In this document: piece by piece, positions 1 through 12,758 of the stretch
Numbering within the stretch: the stretch's first letter is position 1
Layout of the letters: the number at the start of each line of letters is the position of its first letter
NCBI RefSeq assembly: GCF_000004075.3
Contig: NC_026656.2
Location: 1,612,001-1,676,000 of the forward strand
Source: Cucumis sativus
Taxonomy: Eukaryota > Streptophyta > Magnoliopsida > Cucurbitales > Cucurbitaceae
Direction of reading: 5' to 3'
Length of the DNA stretch: 64,000 nucleotides
The notes under the pieces: generated by a model
The model's database searches: none
The model's input: the letters and a program-made list of their open reading frames with translations, nothing else
Told to the model about the DNA's origin: nothing
Made by a program: the position numbers and the translations under genes

Positions 1-446
1 AAATCGTGTGAGAAATAAGTCGACCTGGATATAAGAATCTTAGTGTTATGGAACATTTCTATTGTCAGTCTTTTCCTCCAGATGTCTTGATATTGCGGTG
101 GATTGGTGGTATATGAGAGAATATAGGTTATACTTCTTCGTTGAGTGATTTGGGGTTTAGATGTTTGTGTTTCATGGTTTATTTGGTTGCCTGATACTAA
201 TTTCTATTCAGAAACTTATTTTCTAACCATTATGTAGGTCGCACTTATTTTCTTTCTAGAATATCAACTTTCTAGCTAATGTTTGAGGCATTCTTTTCCA
301 ATCAAAAAACTGTTCAAAATTAAACTGATATTCAGTCAGTACAACAAATAACATAAAGGGTTGGTGTGGTCTCAATGTTGAATAAGGCATTTAGTTGCCA
401 TCTGGTGATCAGCATACTGATTGCAACTATATGGACTTAATTGCAG
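1..446 (+). other. Intron or upstream part of the TIP1-like gene
   Basis: AT-rich sequence with a T-rich run and a clean acceptor (TTGCAG at 441-446) just before the first visible exon. I see no coding stretch here that continues the ankyrin frame, so it is most likely intron. Confidence 0.6.
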
Positions 447-3400
447 ACAACCCATGTTGCAGCTCAATACGGTCAAACAGCTTTTCTCTATCATATTGTT
501 TCAAAATGGAATGCGGATCCCGATGTTCCTGACAATGATGGGAGAAGTCCTTTACACTGGTAGTAGTTTTTGACAATACTTCAAATTGTTAAAATGGTAC
601 TGGTATTAACTGTTATCCACATTTGTGGACACATGATGCTTATTGATGTGGTTTTTTTTCTTAGTATTGTGCCATTATCATTAGATCTTACGATTTGGTT
701 TTATGTCTCTCATCCTATTTATTTAGTTGCTGTAATTTTGTGAGCAATCCCTATTTTGATGTGGTCCCAAAAAATTTGCCCCATTTTACACAGTTGCTTC
801 TATTTTCTAACCCAAATCTATGAGTGCCGTTCTTTCATTAAAATAAATAAACGAGTGTTGTCCTGAAAAAGTCTTTTGATATGTTTTCTTAAGAAATTCT
901 TTTTAACAATTATAAGTCTTCTTTGTTGATTCTTTTAGGGCTGCATACAAAGGTTTTGCTGATTGTATACGACTTCTTTTGTTTTTGGATGCATATCGGG
1001 GACGCCAAGACAAAGAAGGTAATTTTTGGAAGGCTTAAAAAGTTTATTTAAGAAAAAAAACCATCCCTTCTAGTTTAAAGATAATGTGAAAGCACCCCTT
1101 TCTTAGAACTGCTTTCAAGCTCATGGTTTCTTCTTCTTTCAGGCTGCACTCCTCTCCATTGGGCAGCTATTAGGGGTAATTTAGAGGCATGTACAGTGTT
1201 AGTGCAAGCTGGAAAGAAAGAGGATTTGGTGGTGACTGATAATACTGGCCTTACACCAGCACAACTTGCTTCCGACAAGAACCACAGACAAGTTGCCTTT
1301 TTTCTTGTATGTTGAAACCAAATCAGTTTATTTGATTTTTTTTTTACTCTTGAATTATTTTTCTTTCTTGTTTTGAAATTTGCAAATTATTATACATATG
1401 TTTTTGTTTTTCATGCGAAGACTACATTTTTTAAAATTTTATTTACTTGATAATATTTCTTTGCTCTGTCATTTGTTGGGGGCATGCTTATGCATATAAA
1501 TGATAGTGAATTTAAAGACCTCTGGTTTATTTTCTTTTACTCTTCTTATATCTGCCATTTCATTTATTCTTCAGGTTATTCTTTTTTCACATAAATATCT
1601 CTCTAATTGTCACATGTTATTGTGCTTGTATTACATCCGATCCAAAACGGTTGAATGTAGTATACGATGTGTTTGTTCGGAGACAGCTATAAATTTTTTA
1701 TTTTGTGTGTTCTTGGGAAATGTCGGAGAATTCCAAGGCTGGCATGAATTTTATTTTGTAATGAAAATTTCTAAAGCTTGAAGATTAAGAGGAGGAGCAC
1801 TTGATTTATCTTTACCGTTATGTTAACCCTTTGGGGGTGTTTGGGGAATTGAGTTGTGTCATGTAGTATGAAATTAATATGTTGGAGTTGGGAAGCTTGT
1901 GTTGGTGTAGAGTTGTGCGATAGGTGGAGTTCTTTGCTAAATGTGCAAAATAGAAAAAAGAGGGGAAAATATAGTACGTCGATAAATGTACAAACTTCAA
2001 TAATGTTTAATATTGAGTTGCTTAACACTAACTTTTCAAGTTGGTGGGGCAAACACCCCCCTTCGGAGCATTTGAAATGGAAGAAAGTGAAATGATTTGA
2101 TGCGTGGTTTGGAGTGGTTTATCTTCGCTTCCCCTTTAGTTTTTGACAAAGTAGTCGTAGGGCCCGTTTGGATTGACTAAAGAAAAAAGTGTTTTTAAGA
2201 AACACATTTTTATTTTTGAGTGGTTGCTAAATACTCCAATTTTTTCTAAAATGACATTTGTTAAATTAAACATTTGAAAATGTATTCCAAACACACTGGC
2301 AATATATCTTTGGCTCAGTGATTATTTCCTTATTTAGTTGGTGTATATATATATATTTTCTATTTTCTTCTATTTCTGTAGGATTCCTTGTCTTCCCTTT
2401 TCAGTGAACATTTTTGTTCCATTTTTATTTCTAAAAATGAACTTTCTTGTTTGATGAAACTTTGTTACTTATATGAAAGGAACCGACAATTTTCTGCTTT
2501 GGGACTTTTCAGGGAAATGCTAGAAGGCTGCTTGACAAACGTTGTGATGGAAATACCCGCCTTGGAAAATTTTCAAAACTAGGACTTGCCCCTGTTCTTT
2601 GGTGTTTAATCTTTCTGTTGCTCGTGACATATATTCATTCTGTCATTTTAGGTATTTCCATATGCTTTATGTGAGAGTTACACGTTTGTACACTTCTTTG
2701 TTTTTTTAATTACTTAATCGCATTTATTTTACATTTTTTCCGCAGCATCAAATCTGCCAAAGTTACCATCTGGCTTAGGACTTCTTGCATGGATGGGTGT
2801 TTTTTTAGCAACTACAGGTCTGCTTATGTTTTATAGATGTAGCAGGTATGGAAACATTCCTTAAGATAGCCCATTCCTTTAGTTGTTGAATATTTATAGA
2901 TTATAACTATAGGGTTTATTAATTTGCTAATAACAACGTGTCATTCTTTTTATTAATTTGCAGCAAAGATCCAGGTTTCATTAGAATGGACGTGCACGAC
3001 TCTGAGAATATGAAAGATGACGTGCGTTTATTTATTTTTCTCTAAGCCTCTATCTAAAGTAATTATTGAGAGGAACAATCGTGTACTTTCATCGTTTTTC
3101 AACATTAGTTCTGTAGAATTGAAAGATTTCCTGTTCTATTGTTACAATTGGGCAACCTTCTCTCTTTACCTTTATCTTTATGCCTAAGGTGAAAGCTTAA
3201 CTTGTTCATATCTATCTATTAGGAACCTTTGTTGAAGATTGAGGTCAACAATCCCGCTTTGCTGGCTGGGAATTGGTCTCAGCTCTGTGCTACTTGCAAG
3301 GTGCGTTCTGCTTCTGATATTTCAGATTGTGTTTTGGATTTTTCTTCTCTAATTTCTTTTAGAACTTTTAAATTCTTTGAACACAATTTTAACTTGATTT

Positions 3401-5261
3401 GATATCATGCTTAGATTGTCAGACCTCTTCGTGCAAAGCACTGTTCAACTTGTAATCGATGTGTTGAACAATTCGATCATCACTGCCCTTGGGTATCCAA
3501 TTGTATTGGCAAGGTATGATCTCATTTGTGATGGACATTTTCATGTTAGCCTTCGTGTCAGTAGTGAAGAAAAAAGAAGCTATCATTAACCTAAAGAAAT
3601 AGTGGACAGAGTAACTCAACTATGAATTAGCCAAAGGAGTTTACAAGCCTCCAATGGACTTGATAGTTTTGGTGTACAGCTGTGCCATAGATAAAAATAT
3701 AAATAGCTAAACTGCGGCCTTTACAGTGGAAGTAATAAACTATAGTAATAAGCATTTCTTTTACTCTCATTATCAACTATCAATTATATGGTGGTGACTC
3801 AACATGTGACTACGATTATTCTTAAAATTTCAGAAATAAGATTCATTTCAAAATTAATGTAAATAATTAATAACAGGAGGGTGAGTCTCATTAAAAAGAC
3901 AAAAAAAAAAGAAAAAGAAAAAGGAGGGTGAGCGCTTCCCTAGTTTCCCGTTTGGGTGCTATGCTAGTTATTAATCCCCCAACCTGACAAAACCTGAGAC
4001 AGCTAAAAAAAGAAGAGTATAAGATACCTTCAGAAAGGAAGAAAAATGTTTCATAGTAAATGAAAGAAAATTCTATAGGGTGCTCTTATCCAGATCTAAA
4101 AACTCGTTAGTTCTTTCTTCTTCTTCATCAAACCTCTTGTGCCTAAACTTTATTGTAGAGTTGAATCAGAATGTACTTATTCTGGAATTTAATACCAATC
4201 CCCGGCCTACAATAGCTCTTGTGCAAGAAATAGTCAGTAAAAGTTGTTTCAAATACTCACTAAATTGTATTGGGGAAACATTGTTAATTGGTCCTTTTGT
4301 TTGTATTAAAGGCTGCTGTATGCGTTTTTGTTGTATATTTGCTTTGATAGCTTTCATTGTCTGAGTTTTAACGAGGACAATCAAATTTGATTGACACAGA
4401 AAAACAAATGGGATTTCTTTATATTTCTCATTTTGGAAGTTTCAGCAATGTTGATCACTGGAGCAGTTACCATTACAAGTATGTTTTTAAATGACTCTAA
4501 CATTGAAGGATTTCTTTGATTTGTTTGGTGGAATCTCAAATGTCTTATTCTCTGACAATTAACCACCACTTCAGGAGTTATAACTGATCCATCATCTCCG
4601 TCGTCTTTTGGAGCTTGGATTAATCACATCGGAAACCATCATGTTGGTGCTATATCCTTTCTCATTGTTGATTTCTTCCTCTTCTTTGGTGTGGCAGTCT
4701 TAACAATTGTCCAAGCATCTCAGGTACTTCCTGTCTATGTATTTTTTTTATTTTTGTAAATTTGGTGTGTTTATTATGTGCTTTGATTCCATTTTGGTTC
4801 TTACCCTCCAAATTTTGCCTTGATGTCACCAGATATCTCGTAATATTACTACAAACGAAATGGCAAATGCTATGCGGTATAGTTATCTGCGTGGCCCTGG
4901 AGGTCGGTTTAGGAATCCTTATGATCATGGGATCAGGAAAAATTGTTCAGATTTTCTGATAAAGGGATACAACGAAGATATAGAGTATAATGAAAGCTCG
5001 TCACATTCAGAAGAGATGGAAGCAATGTCTTCACCAATGAATTCAGTCTTGCAAAATGGGGACTCTCATTCTCACCACGCCAATGGAAACAACCACATAG
5101 CAATAAATATGAATTCTAAGAATACAACTAGCCATCACGGCCATTCTCATTCTTCAAATTGTAGTCACAGTAACCATGGGAAAGCTAAAAACGATGCTGT
5201 CCCATTGGGCTTAGGTCTTGGCCTTGGGCGTTTATCAACTCGCTCAGTAGCAGCCTCATGA
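447..5261 (+). CDS. TIP1: Ankyrin-repeat DHHC protein S-acyltransferase, TIP1/PAT24-like (5' end outside window)
   Basis: Palmitoyltransferase that attaches acyl chains to cysteines of membrane-associated proteins. TIP1 in Arabidopsis acts in root-hair and cell growth. Eleven exons are visible: 447-559, 939-1018, 1143-1306, 2513-2651, 2746-2845, 2964-3021, 3223-3300, 3415-3513, 4400-4478, 4575-4723 and 4833-5261. They encode 495 residues in one frame. Ankyrin repeats come first (motifs [27 protein letters not shown]). Two membrane segments follow, then the zinc-binding Cys-rich block with [11 protein letters not shown], where the DHHC cysteine is the acyl carrier. Two more membrane segments and the TTNEMAN motif come next. 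The tail is His/Ser-rich and ends in a GLGLGLGRL stretch, as I recall for TIP1. The N-terminal ankyrin exons lie upstream of the window. Nothing looks broken. Confidence 0.95.
1829..2063. mobile_element. Candidate MITE in a TIP1-like intron
   Basis: The left end reads GGGGGTGTTTGGGG and the right end CAAACACCCCCC, an imperfect terminal inverted repeat about 235 bp apart. CCTT-like bases flank both sides. The interior is non-coding. Size, ends and intron location fit a hAT-type MITE; the superfamily is a guess. Confidence 0.5.
2159..2300. mobile_element. Second MITE-like fragment in the same intron
   Basis: Starts with GGGCCCGTTTGGATTGACT and has A/T-rich arms (AAAAAAGTGTTTTTAAG). It ends near TATTCCAAACACAC, a partial inverted match to the start. 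The GGGCCCGTTTGG terminus is widespread among plant MITEs. The right boundary is uncertain. Confidence 0.35.
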
Positions 5262-6828
5262 TGCTTGTTATTGTTTAAGTGATCACGAAGTTAGTGTTCT
5301 GTATCATGTCTATATACTCTAACATTAGATTCAAATATCCAATTATGATTTGTGCGCTCCATTCCTTGCGAAATCTCTGAGACTTTATATAGAGTGCTTG
5401 ATGTTGTGTATGCGCTGTTCTTTATACAGGCCTAGGCACACATGGTTTGTAAAAGAATGGAAGGCAATGTGGAACTTCTTTGAAGATCATGGAATTAGCT
5501 GCTTTTGTATATGAAGTGAACATAATTTCCGGGAGACTTCCATTCTGGTAATTCAGATTCCAAGCTATATTGTAGACGCTCTTCCATATGTAGGCACAAC
5601 CTTTGGAAGTGCAGATCTATTATTTGTTTGATAGGAACCTCCATTGGCATTTTGAGAATATCTTGGTCAATTGATTTTATTTTAGATATGATGTAATGAT
5701 TTTGTGTGTATAATACAAAAAAACATGGCCTTACTTGGCCATATCTTCTCTTTGTGAAGTAAGGGGGCTAACAACTGCCTAATTGTTAGAAGGAAATTTG
5801 TATTTCATTTGTTATGGAAGAATCATCCATTTCAATTCCTATTTTTTCTCCCAAGGCAAACATAACTCAACATAGATATCTTAATCATCAAGAGGTATTT
5901 CTCGTAAATATTTTTTCTCCTTAAAGTTATCTAAATATTATGTTTTAATAATAATAATACAAGTCTAAATAGATTGGAACGATAGTAGAAAAAAATTTGA
6001 TTGTAGGTAGTCTTCATAAAAAGGAAAAGAAAGCCTCCATTGTGACAAGATATTGAAAGTATTTGAATTATAGTAGTAAGTCAATTACTCGGCATGTGAT
6101 TCAAATTTCTTACCCTTATTCTCTTGATTCTACGCAAAGGAGAAAAACAAGAGAAAAAAAATAGTAGCCAGGGAAGAAGACGAGTTCCTCCAAGAATATG
6201 CTAAAAAGGAAAAAAAAACAACTTATCAACTATCAATGGACTCCATATTTCCATCAAAGTAAGCTTAAACATTACTATCTCCTATTCTTCTTGAAAGTGT
6301 TGCGTTGAGTTATCGAGTTGTATAATTTTTTTAAAATATTTTTTAAGTTTCAAAAACATTATAACATGATATTAATGAATTCCCACGACTAAAAACATCT
6401 ACAACATTAATATAATAATACTTAATAAAATGTTAACTAAAAACATCTACAACATTAATATTATAATACTTAAAACATCTAGTATTATTAAAAAAAGTGT
6501 ACCAAGCATGATACTATAAAACTAAATATATATAATAACATTAATTCAAGTTGAGTTGAATTGAGTTTTTCAAATCTCAATCCCAGACACAACCCAACTA
6601 AAAAAAAACCTAATACAACCCAACTCAAATTTTAAAATAACCTAATCCAACCCTTATAATATGTGTTGGATAGTCTATGTTATTCGAGTTGTCGGATAAT
6701 TCGTCTTAAACCTTGTTGTCAAGGATAGTTTTGTCTCTAAACAATACCTCTGATACTTACAGGAAGCTAACCAGATTCAGAATTCAAAAGCAATATTATT
6801 TACACCATAAAAACCCTGTTAGTATTAC
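5262..6828. other. Convergent intergenic region (TIP1-like / NUB1-like)
   Basis: 3'-flanking DNA of two convergent genes. The first ~450 bases look like the 3' UTR of the TIP1-like gene. The rest is AT-rich with A-runs, plus the repeat listed at 6541-6700. I see no gene. Confidence 0.6.
6541..6700. repeat. Dispersed CCCAACC/GAGTTGAATTGAG-type repeat, copy 1
   Basis: Contains TTGAGTTGAATTGAG, then ACCCAACT and CCTAATCCAACCC, then a GTTGGAT / CGAGTTGTCGG stretch. The same order of elements recurs near 56985-57125. It looks like a degenerate dispersed repeat, perhaps a MITE, rich in CCAACC and its complement. Confidence 0.5.
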
Positions 6829-9800
6829 TTAGGCATTCTCAGAATTCATCATTGAGTCCAACAAACCCAAATACTCTGTTATGGCTTCTCCTTCTTTTGT
6901 TACATCCATGTCGTAATCCGATACGGCAGTAGCGCCGTTGAGTTCTCTAGCAAGTTCATCTTCCATCTCCAAGTCTCGGTCTTCTTCACCGATAGAAGGC
7001 CCTCCCTCATCATCCAAGGTGTCCAACATTTCTTGGTTTTCTGCAATGTTTGAAAGGGAGGAACTTGCACCCTCAGAAGTCAAGGCTGCATTGACCGAGT
7101 CAGGTTGCCCATCGACCGTACTGTTTGTCCCAGGATCTGATAGTATAATTACTGCTTGCTCTAAGGAGCCACCAGCCTCAAAAGCTGCCTCGGCTGCACA
7201 CAGTAAGGATTTTATAGCGTTACTAGTTTGATCAAAGTTTCTTCATATTTAATAACATAAGATCAACAAGTTTGTTGTTGTACTTAGATACATGAGTCCT
7301 ATAAAGGGTTTCTGGATTTATAATAATCACCCTATAATGGTTTCGATCATAAATAGGTACCTCTTGTTTTATCAAAACCCATGCAAACCAGCTTATCAAC
7401 TGCATCATCTGCTCTTTTACGTTGTCGTTTCCTTTTCCTTGACTCGACAGCATTCTGCAGAATTGCGAATGGCACGAATTTAGCAAGGTAAAAGTTTTAA
7501 CGAAAAAACCAACTCACACTGGATAAAAATCAAAATCCAAGACACCTGTATAACAGAGTTAGACTCTGGGCTTATCAAATCATCCAATGCTTTCTGTATG
7601 TCATTCTCATTTCTTCTCAGGGCTTCGGCAGCTAATTCCTTCTCATACCTAGAAAACCAGGCTAGTCTTAGCTTGAAAAATGACTACAACAATTCTCAAA
7701 CCGTGCTCATATATTGCAACTTAATTGATAAAAGTGGTCACAAATCACGAAGCTGTGGCTTGCCAAACAATTTAATCGAAGAGCTCATCAACACAAAACA
7801 TAAAATGAGACAATTTGAAAGGTGATTAGCTGAAAGCATTATTAAACTTCCAAAGTGAGTTGTAAAACATATCAATGAATATCAAGAGTACTGAAGTTTT
7901 CCAGGTTAGGTTCCCACCCAGAAAAGCCTGATACTTGTCACATATCATGGATACTGGATAGACCAAGATTTGCATTATTCTAAAATATACTTGCTTGAGA
8001 CAACCTTGCCCACTCCCTTAGAAGACAGTTGAGTTTAGTCTGAACTCAGTCCACTTTCAACTCCTAAAAGACTTCTAAGAAAGTTCGATCGAGATCTCAT
8101 TATAGGTACCAAATGACAGGTTAAGAAGCCTATAAGATTAAATTATAGTCCAAATTTGATCATCAGGATCCATATTACACTATGTTTCTGATGCAACCAT
8201 TCATGAAAAGTCTTGATGAGAAGTAATTCCACAACAATTTCACATTAGTTGCCACATAAAAAAACAAAGTTATCATTCATTGATATGTTTTTCTTTTGAC
8301 ATTTTGGAAGAAAAGAACATTGGTTTAGTCTACTTACCCAATAGATGCCAGTTTTTCCAATATCTGAAGATTGACAGCTTTCTTGGAGGGCGTCATTCCA
8401 TATAGTTTTTGCTCCCTGATAATTTTATTCAGGTTATCAATATTATAGACAGCTCATAAACTACTGGGAGAAGATAAAAGTTAGTTTTGCTCAGAACACA
8501 TACATGATTTCTTCCTGGCGTCGAACATCCTCTTCCCGTTTTCTCTCTCTCCTTGTTCTTTCCTCAAAAAGAAAATCAACAGCCTTACATACATCTTGAT
8601 AGCACATGCGCAGTGCTCTCTTTGCTTCTTTTTCTTTAAATCCCATATCCATAACATGTGATAATGCTTTGTCTGACACTTGTAACTGAAATTTCAAGGC
8701 AGAATGTATTAAGTTGTAAAAATACAAAGAGACCATCTCTAAAGCTCAACATGGAACTCTAGCTATTGTTACAACTGCAGTGACATTTTATCAAAGCAAA
8801 TTGCTCAACATATAGTAGGCCTGATATCTCCGCTAGTACACCATTCAATTCTATAACATACTCAAGCTTGATCCTCCCAATTCTGTAAAATGATAGGCTA
8901 ACCTGAAAATATTTTGCTCGTGCTGAGTTGATTGCTTCCCGAGACTTATCAAACCTACAGCTGTGATATGCAGCCACCCCCTCCAGCAGCTCCAGTCTCA
9001 AATGTCTAACATTATGATAAAACGTAATTAGCTTGTTTCTGAAAACCATCCCTCAAACTGTTGGGAATAACATGCAGTGGACTTACAAGGCAAGCTCAGG
9101 ATGGCAACCAGCTTGAAGGATTCGAACGCGGGAAGAGTCCTTCCCATGGGCACGTTCGATTCCTTCTCTAGCCTTTGCAAGGCGTAATCCGGCATCTGAG
9201 AGCCACTTGATGTCTTTTAGCATGAAATAGCACCAAACCATGTCTATTTGAAGTATTGAGACGTTGTCAACAAACTGATAGAGAAGAAGGCTCATTCTTA
9301 GTCAGCAAGCTATACAGATATTCTGAGTTAAAGAAAATTAAAAACCACATCAATTTTATTTATTTATTTATTTTTTAAAAAAGAACTACATTGATACAAC
9401 CGTGATGGAAACACCACCATCGGTCACATACAGAAGATAAGGAAAATCATTAAATTTTTTGTATTTTCATGTAGTCTCAATCCAAGGCCTCAAATCATAT
9501 CACAATCATAACACAAACCTTAATAATATTTAAAAGATCTGATACTACCTTCAGTTGCAATGTTATAAATGAATAGTTTATAGTTTGAGAAACTTATATT
9601 TCTCTTTCTTTTACATGTATAAATAACTTCAGCAATGAGTCTTGGTGGTGGTTGGGAGGAACTAATGATAAAGGAGGAGTCATTCACCTCAATAAGTTTT
9701 GGATTGCATAGAGTAAAAGCCTCCTACAAGAACATAATCCACATTGATTAGTATTCTTTCATAGTAAATAAAAGTATGCTGATATCAGTATCTGGCACAA

Positions 9801-11365
9801 CGACTTGAAATAATCAAACCATAAATAGTGCTTTCTTTTACCATCAATTTAAAGGTAAAGAAAGCAAAAGTAGAATTGAACAGTCATGTATTTATTTGGA
9901 ACCATTGGCTAATAAAGATCATCAAAGCACAGCACTTCAAACTCAGTTGTCACCCACATAGAGCAGATCAACCATACTGGAGTGATATATTTATTTTATC
10001 CTTTACTTTTGAGGAAGGTGTTTATCGTCCTCAATAATGGTTTAATCTTCAAGTTTATCTAAAATCATTTCGATCTTGTCTATTTCTTTAAAGGGGGAAA
10101 ACAGCTAAAATTTAGAAGCTAATATTGAAGACTGATTAACATAATTAACCAAGCTCAGACCTCTCCCATGACGAGTACTTCTAATGCATCTTTGTAGTTT
10201 CCTTTTCTTATCAGCTGCTTTGCGTTTGCATGAAGCATAAGACCCATCATGATTGCCCTGTTGAATGTACAACAAATATATTTATAACATTAGACATGAG
10301 TAAACATGAATTCACATGTTGAGAATGATTTATTACTTACTTTTGGTCAGTTTCAGACCCAAAATTAACTTTCTGGCCACTTTGATCCTCCAGTTCCATA
10401 TTGAAATCTTCAACTGGGAGAAAACCATTAGCATGCCTCTCAGCAAGAGCAGTGGCAGCTGCCCTGTAAGTTCAGAAGATGCCAGAAAATCAGGTAGATA
10501 CTAAACGACGTAAAACAAACATTCAACATCGACATCAACAATACAAAAGAAATGTCTTTAAAATCTTCAGAACTACTACTCATGACCCTCCCGTGGGGAA
10601 AAACACTCTCCAAAAGTTGACTGTCATTTGCTTCATTATGCCACATTGCATCTTACAAATAAATTTTGCTTTTCATTCCTGAACTAGATGCTTTGCTTCC
10701 ACAATCAACTGCTAAAGCCTCATCATATCACCATAGAAGAACTTAAGCATCTTTCCAAAACCATCTTTCATTTTGGTTTTAAAATCCTATTTCCACTATT
10801 ACTTCAAGAAAAAAACTTGACAGTGAAAACCAAGCCCATTTAACCCCAAAAACTCCAAATAATTTTTTTTCCATTTCTACATGGAATCATCAGTCTACAT
10901 AACCAAGCTTCCCAAAATAGCAAAATCTATTGAAACACAAGCAAACAAAGCAAACCCAGTTGAAACACATGAACACAGCAATGACAATGCACATAATTCT
11001 AACAAACATCGTTATAAGAGAAGATACAAACATAACTACAGAAATAAAAGGTCAAAGAATCACTTGACTCGAGCAAGCCTGGAAGAGCGTTCTTCCTCAG
11101 CCATCAATTCATTCTTGAGTGCCTTCCCCTCTTCAGCAGCAACCCGTCTCGCAAGAATCCTAGAGTTGTTCTTAAGACCCAAATGAACCAGCTTCTCGCT
11201 TCCATCACCATCTTTCAAGATTCTGCCACCAGAAATTAAATTGATAGACTCTACACCACAGTTCGATCGTCTTGCAATTTCTTCCCTCAACATGACAACA
11301 GTCCAATTATCGAGTTCTACATCCAACACACCAGTCCATGGACCTGAAATCTTGAGTTTGGCCAT
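6829..11365 (-). CDS. NUB1: NUB1-like UBL/UBA protein (NEDD8/RUB ultimate buster homologue)
   Basis: Homologue of NUB1, an adaptor that down-regulates NEDD8/RUB1 and its conjugates through the proteasome. Eleven exons, in order of translation: 11365-11064, 10463-10341, 10257-10161, 9723-9688, 9274-9087, 9005-8903, 8685-8504, 8415-8338, 7648-7546, 7454-7361 and 7193-6829. They sum to 557 codons (556 aa), close to the Arabidopsis homologue as I recall. Residues 1-75 are ubiquitin-like. The middle is helical and TPR-like. Three UBA-type domains follow, at about 286-323 (MDMGFKEKEAKRAL), 360-395 (LASIGYEKELAAEAL) and 420-458 (VCMGFDKTRAEAAF). A KRKRQRKR cluster just before the third UBA could be a nuclear signal. 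The tail is acidic. Expected to be cytosolic/nuclear. Confidence 0.93.
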
Positions 11366-12758
11366 GAAAACTGAACCAAAATAGAAATTGGGACTGTAAA
11401 AAGGGAGGGTGGGAAAGTCACTGAGTGGTCTTTTGATCCTTCAGATGAGAGAAGATGGAGAAAATCGAGGTGGGTATGATTGGAATTAATGAAAGGAGGC
11501 TTTAAAAGGTACGATGAGGTTTCCTTGTTGGTCAAGTCTTGGAATTTCGGGACAATTTGGATCAAATTTCTCCGCTTTCAAGTTTGTTTACGCGAGTTTT
11601 CGTGTTCGGCTTGGGCCTTGAGCATTAGCCTATCCACCTTTTAAAGATCAGAATTTTATCTTTGATTTAGTTCTACATTTGTTCAATCTTACTTCCCATA
11701 AATTTTGTTTTATTGCTCATTTGATTTTTTTTTTTTAATTATGAGTAACATTCCTAACATAATTGCTTGAAAATGTTCAAATATATTCATATCTTCTAAT
11801 TGATTGCATAATAGTTATTTTATTAACTTTAAAGTAAAATATTCTATTGACATCTCAAGAATTTAAAAAAAAAATGTCCAGCCTTCCTAAATTGTGTTTA
11901 AGAAAATAAAAATTAATAGAAAGTTTATTTATGGGTTAAATATTCCCTAAAAGAATAAGAAAATTAATAGCTAAGTCTTTGGTCTTTTACAATTTATATC
12001 CTAGCAATCAAGAATTTAGTAAAAACACACTTTTCATTTTTGTTTTGAAGACTAGTACATTCTTTTAAATAACATATGAAAATATATGAAAAATGTTAAA
12101 ATCTTCGTCTAATATCTAATGTATGCTGACATGGTGAAAAATTCAAAATAATTGATAAATGGAAAATTTTAATGTTCTAAAAAAATCTCTTTAGTTTATT
12201 TTTGTTAAGAATGAAGGAGAAAAGAAATCTATTTTATGAGTTTTAAAAGTCCTTAGTTGTGTAAATTTCCTATAACACTTCCTACAAAGGGACAACACCT
12301 CAACAAAGTAAGTTGAACAAGTTCAATTTATTATGGTATCGTTTGAATAATCCTCCCGAGAGTTTCTTGGCTCCTTCTCAATTTGACCATTGCTATCCTA
12401 CCAAAACCTTCTAAGTCCAATTTACTACCAAACTCATCTTTATTATTTATATTTTCTACTAAAATTGATAGCTATATATATATATATTTTATTAATTTTC
12501 GTAAATATATCGAAATATTTAAGATCAAAGTCTACTAAACTATGGTTTCTAAATATAAAGTAGGGTTATCAAATCTAAAACTATAGTTTTTCAAATAAAA
12601 ACATAAATCCAAGAATTGGAGTTTTTTCCATTTTTGAAATGGTTGGGGTAAATATTTTGGTTGTATTTTTTAAATAAAGAGAATTGTTTTTTCTAATAAT
12701 TTAGAAAAAAAAAAAAAAACTTATTTTTGTTCACAAAGACAATGATGGCATTCACAGT
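11366..12758. other. Divergent promoter region (NUB1-like / HARBI1-like)
   Basis: AT-rich space between two head-to-head genes, with poly-A/T runs and an (AT)n tract near 12474-12489. Both promoters must lie here. I see no clear regulatory motif and no additional gene. Confidence 0.55.
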
